Source: Opisthorchis felineus
Lineage: Eukaryota; Platyhelminthes; Trematoda; Opisthorchiida; Opisthorchiidae
Direction: 5' to 3'
Assembly (NCBI GenBank): GCA_004794785.1
Contig: SJOL01004646.1
Span: 165,081-229,080, forward strand
Length of the DNA: 64,000 nt
Of the stretch, positions 11,111-22,900 are shown one piece after another (position 1 is the stretch's first letter; the number at the start of each line of letters is the position of its first letter). The translations under genes were made by a program, and so were the position numbers. The notes under the pieces were generated by a model, which was not told where the DNA came from, ran no database searches, and was given only the letters and a program-made list of their open reading frames with translations.

Positions 11111-14100
11111 GTCAGTTATTTCGCTGCATATATATTTTACGATTACTCTCCTGTGTAATTAGTTGCATTTTTTGTGTCGTTCACTCTGTTATTTCAACCT
11201 AGTCTACTTTATGAGGGGTCAGTTAGTCCGCTTGAAATCGCATCTGCCACACCTTTCTTCCCGAGGGAAGTTCCTTGGTAATGCCGCTAGAGGCTCGTAC
11301 CAACGTTTCGTTCTGGTTCGCGGAGCCATTCCAGAGTTTGTTTGGAGCTTGATTGTTCGTACTGCTGTTTTACCCTTCCCTTGAGGTGACGAATTGGTCA
11401 ATGAGTCTCCAGTCCATCGTTTTTGCAAATCGGGTCGGTGATGCCCGCTTTATAGTCAGTTGATCAAATCAGTTGAAACAGAGCACAGTTGTGTAGTGTT
11501 ACGAGAGTCTTATCCAACTTTTGGGGTTTTACTATGCGTCAGCACTTTCTCTCGTCCCTTAGCCTGTTAACCATGTGGCGCTTGGTGTATGCGCATGTGC
11601 TACCATGGTCGGTTGCTACTGATGTACTGCTTTGCTTCAGTGGGGTATTTCGTCCTAACTGGGTGCTGTGAGTGTGCTGTCTGTTTGGAAGAATGTGTCG
11701 AATTCTTGTTCTCTGGGAACTTTCCGAGTGACGCCATAGGTGCTACTGCTGCACTGTATTCCCACAAATACTCGTCGTGTTGGACGACTGAATCCTCCTT
11801 GTCGTTCGATGGGATTCCGACATAATCTCTTGATTTGGTCTGCTAACAGTTCATGAAATTTTATCAGTTTTCTGAAACCGCAATAAATAGCAAATCGATG
11901 TACCATACAACAGTGACATTGTACTACTTCTCTACTGTAAGTCCATCCATTTAGCTCTGTTCCAATCCAAGTTCATGGAATGTCCAGGAGATAATTCACC
12001 GAGATTTTCACCCTTGACATAACGGGTATATATCCATTGACCTGACGCATGCAAAGGATGTATCCTGTCGATGTGGGCGACTTGTTTCACCAACTGGTAT
12101 CTTGATTAGTCAACTTAGCTACTCGTTATTAGCTGGCCTTAGAAAGATAAGAACGCTATTGACCGAAGAATTTTGGCTTTGGGTTCTTTGTAGGCTCTGC
12201 CCTGGCGTGGTGCCTTGGTCGCACTTAATATCAGCGGAGAATATGGCGCTGCCTGTGTCGGAATCGAGAAATTTCACATCAACTTACGCACAAACACATC
12301 GGGAAACAAAACCCAGGTCTTACATATACCGCCCAGTTCTTTTTCCAAGTGATTCCACTTAATCGTCTTGATGGGACTAGTTTTTCGAAAGCGGAACCTT
12401 AATAGTAAATGAAACTACTGGCTGTTTCCCCAACCAACCTTATCCACTGCATGTGCCGAATTTTTTGGTTTGTGTTTTTCGTCTCATGCTTCTGGAGTGT
12501 CCTCAATTATAGTTTCTCATGTTACGTTTTCAAATGCGTTTTTTCTGATAGTATGTTTCTTTTATCTCTATCGTTGCGACGCACTCGCAGCAAAAGGGAC
12601 ATTTTAAAATAGTGTGAATAATTCAGTTCTAGAAATCAGACTTCTCCTGGCTGCATCCGAGGTAGGTTTTGGTGACAGCTTGAGACCCCCACCTTTTGAA
12701 ACTCATGGCTTCCTAGTAGGTCAGTCGGCAGTGATTCCATTCCCAAACGTGGCAATCTCGTCATCATCATCTGCATACATCACTGAGTTATTTTCTGGAA
12801 AGAGAATAGCTTCATGTTGTCGGTGTTGTGGAACAGTCTTGAGGGAAGATTTAGCACAAGAAATGGAATACGTTTATCCACAACTGGGGCGGTCTCTTCT
12901 GCGAGACGGCGTCATTTGGGAGGGATTCAGTACTGAACTGCACTTCAGTGGACCAAAATCCGTTTCTTTTTATAGGCGTTCTCTTCAGGTGGATAGAGAA
13001 AGTGCATCAACGGACCACATCTTCTTTGCTCATAGCTTGGCATATTTAAAATAATCGATGGACAAGGACAACTTACAGAACTGTGTACAAATGTAGGGCC
13101 TTGTTCACCGGGATATTGGAACCCGCTGATGGTGTGGGAAAACAATAAAATGGACACCTAGTACACTGTCACTCGCTGAGAGACCATTCTTAGGTCTCAA
13201 TGTTTTCGCCTTCCAAAAAGAAGTTTGCAATCACACGCCTCTTCTTGCTTTCACCTCGTTAGTGCCTATCACTGCTAATCAAATTCAGCTTTCCTGCTTA
13301 ATGCGGATCACGTGATTCAGTTTATTTGACTCCACCAACGCTTATTTTATTGAACAATACAAGACCTACATCTGTCACACAGCTTCTTGTATGGCTTCCT
13401 CCGTCTGCAGTGATTGCACGCAGACATACTACGCACTCAGTTGGGCTCACAGAATTAAGAGCAGAGTAAGAAAAGAAATATACAAAGAAATCTGTCACGT
13501 GCCGCAAACCTTAACCGTCCGTTTCTTAACCAGGGACAAATTTCGCCCTACGAAATGGAAGTAGGCTAACATCCTCTTGACTGTGTTATCGTACGATTCA
13601 CAACCGTGGCGGATATTTGTTATCTTACGTTTGCATATGACCTCTATTAGAACGCGGAATTCGGTAAGTTCGACATGGCTGTGGAGGCTGAACAGTCCGG
13701 CTACAGAGTTGATTCAACACAGTCACTTTTCAGTCACTTGTCCTGTAATCGGAATCGTAACTACGTGGGTTAAAATGAGTCTGTCGATAAAGAAGTGCCC
13801 AGTAAGAACAGTAGGTAGGAGTCGTACCAATTGATTTGGATCAAATTGTGGGTCACTGATCATAGTGTCGAACTGAACCAGCCATCTGTTGTCACACAAT
13901 GTCACACACAACGGTTGTGGCTTGGCCAGGTCACATGTAGCGTTCGGACCCCTTTCTCGTCTGAGGAGAAATGCCTTTGAACGTATGCGTCCGTTAGCCA
14001 ACCATATCTCAGGCAGATAATCCATTGACAGAAATGATAGTGAAACCGTCCAAAGTAAAGAATTCTGTATTGGTAGCGATTCAGTCGCGCAAATGCAGAC

Positions 14101-16651
14101 AGCAAACTTGGATTAACGTTACTGAGTATTGCACAAAATAATCGATTAAAACTGTTTTCCATTCCTGATGCACTCTTCATTGGTTACTTACCCCCAGTTT
14201 CAATAAACGGCTTGTCGTCAACTTTAGGAATATGAATTGCCAAATGTGGAATTCGTACTAACGTGAGCCGTCCCTAGTGTTTTTTTTTCAAAAAAATGGA
14301 TTTTTTTTGTCTGCGGGTCTAGTTAGGTAATGCATCTTCTCTGGAAAGCTGACTGACCGTCGACAAGTCCTTGGGTAAGCAAGTAAAACGGGTGTGAATT
14401 AAGAAGGCCCTTTAATAAACGTGTACAATGACCCCTTCCCGAAGGATAAGCGCCACGAGAACACGAAAAAATTGTTTGCTCTGATGGTATGTTCGCCCCT
14501 TGAATAAAGCATATAGTGTATCGTTTGGTTTAACATCCCAAGTCTTTCCGACATTGAAAATTTGATTTTGTACTAGGATTCGTATCTCTCCTCGTAAAAG
14601 GACTCTTGTGCATGGTATTTTTACCCAGCGGCCTCACATCAGGCCTTAGTTCACTAAAATGTAGACATTAAATTCTGCACATGTGCACTGCACTCGCACT
14701 AATGTGTCCAGACTGCAGTCTTTTCCTTCACTAAAATCGTCTATTAGTCTGTTTGACCTAGAGAGATCATCAGTATTTGCCATCCATGTACTACTCATTT
14801 ATCACGATCTCATCACTAACAGTTTAATATCTTGGCCACCAGCGAAATAGTTTAGCTCACGCCTGGCACAAAATACCTTGTGAAGACCTACACACTGATA
14901 TGGCATGATATCTTAATTGGTAGTTTTTTCTGTTATCAACCGTGCCGCGGTTACCCAGTCTGATCTGGATGAGTCACGATGTGATCTCATGATCGGTCTT
15001 TCATACCATCTTGGTAAACACGTCATGATCAATCAGGTTAGCGTCGCATGCATTTGTAATACATAGATTAATCATACAAATGTATTTTACAGCTGTTGCC
15101 CTGCTGCTTGTATCCAGTTCACGTTAACCCGCCGTCAAAACGCCAGTTCCAAAATCCACATTTGCTCTTCCCTTGAAGTGACAATTTTCTATGAAGCACA
15201 TGTATTCAGCCAACATACATTGCTGTGTGCATCCGCAGGAACTACTACGTCTTATGGGGAACCCACAAGGTACCTGTTGTACTGATTCGGATGTCCAAAA
15301 ATTTGCTCGTTCCAAAAACAGAGACATCCTTAGAAAGGACCATTGTACCGTTTTAATTTGCCTCTCCGTTTGTTTTGACATGTGTTGCGTATGTGCAGAT
15401 GTCGCCGCACAGAGGGATTGTAGATGCTGTTTGCAACAAGTGTTTGTATTTTTTGAAATGTCCGCTATAGCTCCACTCATAAATCATGTCTTCTTACCTA
15501 AATCGGCCAATCGACCTTACTGTGGCTACTGAATTCAGCTTCTCACGGACTAGGTCCATCATATGCAACCGCTCCTAGAATAGATATTCCCATCTTAGGA
15601 AAGCTACGTTCAGCTTATGCCACAAAAATGTAGTCATTGCCTTTTGTGGTAGACCTTTCCTCACACTACTCAGGAGAACCGAGAAGTGACATTTTGAAAG
15701 ACACCAACCTAATGGACAACGCAGTTGGTCTACTGGATTTTATTTATGTTTGCTTGTATTCAGGAACATCAGTTTCGTACACAAATCAGTCTCCTTGGAC
15801 GTCTTTGCAACACTGCAACGAACCTGATGTCCAGCGTAAAAGTCAACTTAGGAATACTTACTCAGAGGCTCAAAGCACTTATTGCAAATGAAGGCAGTCA
15901 CAGGCTTAGATGGAAACCGAGGCACCACCAAATTTGAAAGTTTCTGTTCAAGGACACCTGAGGATAAACAAAGCTGGGGGTTTCGCAGGTCAAATATGAG
16001 TCCAGAGAGTTGCGCGCACCCAAATGGCAAGCGTTCGTCCAATGGCATTTACTCACCATAGTGGGTATTCAGCTTGAAATATAGGGTCTGTTTAGCTTCT
16101 CTTTAAGACGCAACGACTAGAGCTACCCTGTTCCTGAACTATCAAACTGTTTGCCGGTCAGTTCCATGGAAAGAGCTGACATGAGCTCCAGGTTCTCTGA
16201 CATCTGCTTTGTCAGCCAATCAATGGATATCATGATCGACACTAATGGATCGATGTTACTCAAGTTGCACATTTTTATCGGGTTGACCTTATCGTACTTA
16301 GCGCTACGTGGATCTCATTTGAAGTCATAGGGATGCTCGCTACATGTGTCCACCCACAGCTATCATTGCACTCTTCTTAGACCTTTGTTTCGACTTCCGG
16401 TTTTTACCATTAAAGTATGCATCCAACCGAACAATCAGATTACACGTAAGTAGTTGATCTTCGACTTAGTTTGGTTGACTTATCAGTAACCTTGAACATC
16501 AACGTCTTCTCAGCCAATCCGAAGTTCTGTTTACATAAACGACTAACAGTGCGATTGTTTATAGATGAAAAATGTTACGAGGTCGATCTAACAGCGACGA
16601 GCACTAGTTGTGACGTCGAAAGGACCACGGGAGATTTGTGGTTTGAAAGAA
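11111..16651. other. intergenic region between AGA copies, no gene recognised
   Basis: The final exon of AGA copy 1 should lie here, but no frame resembles the family C-terminus. The longest open frame (12614-13054) has no known motif and biased Ser content. A T-run/A-run patch lies at 14280-14312. The last few hundred bases should include the promoter of AGA copy 2. No repeats are recognised. Confidence 0.4.
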
Positions 16652-16972
16652 ATGCTCGGTCTGCTCGTTACTGTTTGGAATCTCCTATCACTTTTCAATG
16701 TCGATGCAATTAGAACAAACGACAAGCCGCCCGTTATAGTTGTGGCCACGTGGCCATTCACAAACGCGACAGACACGGCATGGAGCGTACTTCAGGGTTC
16801 AACCATTCTTGGGTCTGAACAAGTGTGGGGGACTGCAATCGCTGCGGTAGTAGCTGGGTGCACATCAGCAGAGGAAGATCCTGACATACACAGTGTCGGC
16901 TATGGAAATTCTCCAGATGAAGAAGGGCACACCACACTCGATGCTATGGTCATGGACGGAAAGACAATGCAG
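16652..16972 (+). CDS. AGA: AGA copy 2, exon 1 with signal peptide
   Basis: 107 codons. The first ~19 residues are a hydrophobic leader, followed by the mature N-terminus IVVATWPF. The frame stays open upstream of the ATG but has no other methionine, and AAGAAATG resembles the context of copy 1. Ends before GTAAGC in phase 0. Confidence 0.87.
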
Positions 16973-19900
16973 GTAAGCTGTCACTCTCCACACTTCTAAC
17001 GTACGCTATTTCCGAACAAAATCGTTTCGATATGCAGTAACACTAATCTGGATTGGTCATGGTTTCGCCAGTTATTATTGTTTTTCCTGTCCACTTCATA
17101 TATTGGGCCAGTTTAAACCGTTGTAGGTTGGAAAAAACAAACTGAATAGACACATTGTTACTTTTAACTGTATTTTAACTTCAAAAGATTATCGTTGAGT
17201 GGAATTGAGTAAATTTTGAGCAGCATGCTTAAATGCTAGGATCAGAAGTGACATAGACATTCAGTACATTTCTCGGAAGGGATTGTTACTTCCTATCAGG
17301 CTCCCAAGTTAACGCATTTAATAGTATTCTCTTCATGCATTGGCCCGAGTGGTTATTTGGTAAACTTTAGTTATAAACCAGATACTTGCACTGAGGGAAT
17401 ATTCAAGACGTAAAGACTATAAACGACGCACAATAGTTAAACAATTTTTACTTTCAAGACTGAACAGCAAAACGCTTCCTGCTCTTATTCTGTTGGCCTG
17501 TCAACCTCTTTTGAAGAACCATCAGTACCACCTGATCTCTGCCTAACTAAGAAATCCCCTTCTGATGGAATGCCGTCATCGTTTGCATTCTTATGAACCG
17601 CATGTACCCAGCAGACGGACAAACAAACTGACGACCAAATCTTACATCGGGCGAAAAGGTCCGCCAGGAGTGTTCTGCTCTATCGATATGAAGGGTTTGC
17701 ACATTGATAAACAATATAGGACTTGCTGAAATCTACTGAAATTGAGTAGCCGTTGCTTTAGGATTCGTGGTTTTCATTTGAATGCATTCTTTGTGATGTT
17801 TTATACAAAACCAAACACCGAGATGTTTCGGACTTTGAGAAATATTAGATCTTGACGTTGGCATGTTTGATCCTGTCAGGTTCAGGGGGTTGGTTAATGC
17901 GACTACCTGTGAATCACTGAATTAAGTGAGGGTAAGTATACAAGTTTATTCACATGACCACGCTTTTGTGACCTCAAATCTCATCACCAATCAGTTTTTC
18001 CACACCGACATTTGGGCAGTATAAGTGACAAAGTGACTACTAGAAACCTAACCTTTCTCATTTTTTTAATGACTGTTATCAGAGATTTTTCAACAAGGCC
18101 ACTCCGCTAGTTGGACGGTAGTCGGTTTTTAGTCTTTGCACACAAAACCATTTTGTAACAGGCGGTCTAGTTTGGAGAGACATGGTACTCTCTTGTTATG
18201 TATAAATCAAACTACGAATTTAGCAACTTTTGTTATTGTTTCTTTAGGCGGGTGCCGTAGCAGCTATGCCTGACATTCGGGAAGCGGCACAAGTGGCGTT
18301 CGAAGTGATGAGAGCAACCAAGCAGACTTTACTTGTTGGTACGAAGGCTGCAGACTTTGCGGTGTCCCGTGGTTTCGCACGCCGTTCTTCGGACACGCCT
18401 GAGTCACGGGCTATGTGGAGAGAATGGCTTAGTAAACATTGCCAACCGAATTATCATAATCCCTCATCGTGGACACCAGATCCCAGCAAAAACTGTGGTC
18501 CATATAGACCCAGACATGAAAGTAAGTTTTAACCAGAGACAAGTCTAATCGTCTTGTATAGCCCTAAAGGACAGTTTAGTTATGGCATCTGCTGGATATT
18601 TTTTGGTTATAATGAGACTTCTCAAGTCGTTTTAGAAAATTGCTAATTTTAAATTGTGCACTAGTAGTACCATAATGCGTCCGAATCCACCTAAAATAGT
18701 AGAAGTCTTCAACAGTTGCATTCATTTGCATATCAATTTGGTTTTCACGAGAGACTCAACTGAATCTCTCGTTTATGATATTCTTCAACTGAATGTGCTG
18801 CCCAAAGGCCGCCTCATCTTTCGGTTGGTACGATTTTCGGGACATCACGGCATATTTTCATAAAGGGAACTACTCACAAGATTGCTGAATACCATAAACG
18901 AGAAATTCAGTTGAGTGTCCCGTGAAAACCAAATTGATATGAAAATGAGTGAATCTGTCGAAATCTGTCCAATTCGGGTTCAAGTAGAACATGAGGCTGA
19001 CGGAAACTCGGGTACTGTGCCTACCTGATGAGCCTCAAGAAGTGCGAAACCGGTCATGGGCTGTCGAACATTACAGGGCTTATTTTTAAAGGAAGGTAAG
19101 GCCTCAGTCGGTCAGCTTTGGTGAACAGGTGACTTTTTTCTGGCTGGATTTGACTCCAGTTAACATGGAAATTGCCTCAGTTATGTTGCAAGAGATCGAA
19201 ATTTGTCGTAATTAAATTTCTAAACTCCCTTTTACCCGACACTCGAAAGCTGTCCGCCCAGACGACTGTCCACCGACTGGTATCTTGGTCAGTGTGATCG
19301 GTGTGTACTTAGCGGAGGGTTGCTGTGGCGCAATTTCCGCTGGTTTATTTAGTTTAAGTGGGAGTGTTCATTGTAACACCACAAGGCATTAGTGGTTGTT
19401 GTGACCCGTACCGTCGAGATCCTTGAAGGTTTCCCTAAGCCATGTTGCTCTAGGTTAACAAGTCCTAACTTTTTTTCCACTCGCGCCTCCATGACTCATT
19501 GAGTAGCACCCAAAAGGGGCCAATCACTGTCACAGAAAAAATGACAAACTGCGCCTGCATCAATGACCTATTCATCACAGATTTGTTGGTCACTCATGTG
19601 TTTTCAGAAGGGCTCGATAAAAAATCGGTAGTTTTTAACTGGGTGACGTTTCGCTTTTGACAAAAACGCTTCACCGGGCCAAGTGGGCAGGTCATCAAGT
19701 TGGTCAGTTTTTAAGGCAGACAGAGAACCAATCAGTAAGACGTTTTCGTATTAGCACACTAGATCAGTGTTGAGTGTCAAATAACGGCGCTTGTCGGCTG
19801 GTGTGGTTGCCAAAGTCTTGCGTTGATGGGTTAGGAGAGTTTCAAATTAGTTGCGATCAGGTTTGGTTCCTCAATCTTCCACTTCAAGGTGCTTCAGTTA

Positions 19901-22900
19901 GTGATTCACCGCGGATGCCACTGGTAGATTTCGTCGGTCTTTGTGGGCTTGTGAGTGTTATGACAACTTAGTTGGGGGAGGGAAAGTGGGTGAGTTTAGG
20001 TGCAACTCAGGCGACGACTACTGATAACCTCACGAGTCTGCTGGACTGACCCGAAACCGTTCTCCACACGTTTACCAGTCCCACGTCTACTATTCTGCTA
20101 ACAGTGGGATGCCTGGCGATTTCTACCTCCTCGGCCACCAGTCTCTGTGGCGTGGAACGTAGTCCTCGCCTCAAAACATAAACATTTTCTAAATCTATTT
20201 TGCGTCCCGTGTCCAGTGCACGTTTTGCCATTGCCGAGTCTATCAGTAACCCTCGATATTCATCTGTGTTTCTCAGCGGCCTGTTTATTTTCCTCCTATG
20301 CTGTCTGATTCTGGTGTGAAGTTCCCTGGCCGTCTGTCCTATATAGGTCTTAGTGCAGTCGTTGCACTTTGTAGACACAGTCCCTGGTTCTGTTTGCAGG
20401 GGGGCGATTTTTCAACTGCACCAGTGCAGAGCGCAAAGTGTTTCCCCTCTGGAAAGCTACTCGTATGTTAGCCGTGTTTAGAATGCTTCGAGTGATCTCC
20501 GATGTCCCTGGTTTATATGGAATAACAGCAGTCCCAATCCATTCCCTGTTGTGTTTCGTTACCGGTACCAACACCAACTGACGCCTAATCAGACTAGTTG
20601 GATATCCACTACCCCGAAGTTTGTCCTTTACTTTAATTTGGGCCGCTGTCCGATCAGCTTCTTCTGTGCACAGGGCCCCTACACAGCTAAAGATTGGTGA
20701 GGCAATACTAGCGAATACTGACTTCGGATGGGCAGACGAGTATTTCAAAACTACCCCAGTGTCAGTTGGCTTCTCGTAAACTGTGATCTTTAGTTTCCCC
20801 CGACCTTGTGTCATGCAGTATAAGAAGGCCAGTGTACTCGAGGCTGACTCTATCTTCATACCAAATTTGATGTGTGGACTCAGTTCATTCAAATGGTTGT
20901 AGAACTCGCTGACCTTGTCTCGTTTCATGACGTCGAAAGTATCATCTACATAACTCCAGAATACCTTGGGTGGGTATGAGAGTCCGGCTAAAGCTTTCTG
21001 TTCAAATTCTTTCATAAATATTTTTGCCAAAACCGGAGATATTGGAGATCTCATTGCCAGACCTTGTCCTTGAGTGTAAACCACGGAGTCAAAAACAAAG
21101 TGGGTGAGATTCAGGCATACTTATATGCCTTCCGCTATATCATCTACCGTAATCTGTGTCTGTTCTGAAGGGGTGGTGTCCCATTTTGGCACATGTGAAT
21201 ATAACGAATTGACATGGAAACTTACAAGGATACCATCTGGTTCAACGGTGACACCCGCTACTTTGTCGGCAAAGTCATATGAATTCTTTATGTAAGTACT
21301 AGATTTCCCGGTGAGAGGTTTTTTGTTTGTTTTGTTTTTGCATTGTGCACAAGAAATTTTTGCCGGCCATTTCATGTGCAAGTCAAATCAAATCAAAAAA
21401 TAATTTGGGCTTCTTGTCCTTATAAGCTAATGGCATTACACCGTCTCATAAGAACTAACGTTGAAAACAAATTTAAGTGAACGTGAAGTACTGTGCAAAC
21501 ATAATACCAATAAACGCCAATTAACCTCGATATGGTCAGCTCGCCTGTCCATATTAATTTCAGAGGAATTCCCGATCCGAAGAGTGTGATATCACAAATC
21601 TTCACGCAAAATACACTTACTGAAAGCTGAATGCATGCTTATTAAGTGCCCAACGATACGATAAAGTTAGGTAGGCATTACGTGCTCTTTGTGTTGACTC
21701 TTGCTGAGCTTAGAAATTTTTTTTTTCATTTCTCGTTCATTAAACTATAAAATTGTTGGTGTTGAAACCAGTTTACACAGCCAAGACCATTTTCCCATCG
21801 CTGGAACAAATCGGTGCATGAAACAACAGTATGTCGGCCAAAGCGGCAAATGTTTGAGAAAGGTGAGAATAATCAATAGACGATATATTTTGTACTGCCC
21901 ACACTGAGTTTAGTGTCGTAATTCCAACATCTCTACAAAAAACAGCACGTAAAAGTCACCTAACTTTCGTATGGTAAGAACATTCAGTTAATTCTGTGCA
22001 GACTCACCACATGCTCTGCCCATCAGCGCTATACTGACATACAAACCTGCTTTCAAACTTCAAGCTTCTTTTACAGATAGATATCAGTTCAAGAAACCGT
22101 GAATTTTCTTGATGTTTGAGGTTTAATTCGTGCTCTGTGCCCAACAAGACCGGTACCAGGCTGTAAACCAATTTTGCTTTGATATTGTCATTTTCAATGA
22201 TGTCTTTTAGTCACGAAAATCACTAGCTTGTAGATTCGCTTCCAAGAGCTGACAGGAAAGCACATATATTTTTGGCACCTTCATTGACATCATATGCAGC
22301 GAAACGTTACCAGTAATCTACAATGGTTTGAGGAGTCACTCGCTTCTATATTATTTTTCACTGGATTATGTTGATTGTTTTTAACAGTCAGCAGCATACA
22401 GTCTTGACTCGTATCCAGATAGCGTGTTTTCACTAATATGTCCGTTGCACTTTTCCGACTCCCAATTTGCGTTGATTGTAGGCACCGTAGTGAGTTTAGT
22501 ATTGGTCGGTCAGGTCTACCTTTCACATTGGACTGTACCAAACTGACTCCATATATCGGTAAAGTTCTGCTCGTTTAGCTCATATACCACCACATCCACC
22601 TCTGCCCTTTTGGAACCGTCTCAGCACTGGTCAGCGATAATACAGTTGGTAGCTTTATTATTGTCTTCTTTCAGCCCATTGCAGTTACTTTATATGGACA
22701 AATTCTGTTAGATATGCTTCATTACTTGAAATGATAACTCTGAGTTAAACAGCCTTTCACTTCTGCTACATATGTCGCAGTGACATTTTATTGACTTTCG
22801 ATGGGATATTCAATGAAGTCCCAGTGGTTTGGTGACTGACCAGGAGAAGAACTATGCACTCGTGTGTTGGAACCCTACGCTGGAACTAAATTCTGACCGT

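Noticed and set aside
12614..13054. 146-codon open frame on the + strand
   Set aside because: No known motif, no matching splice pattern and no resemblance to the missing AGA C-terminus. Most likely chance.
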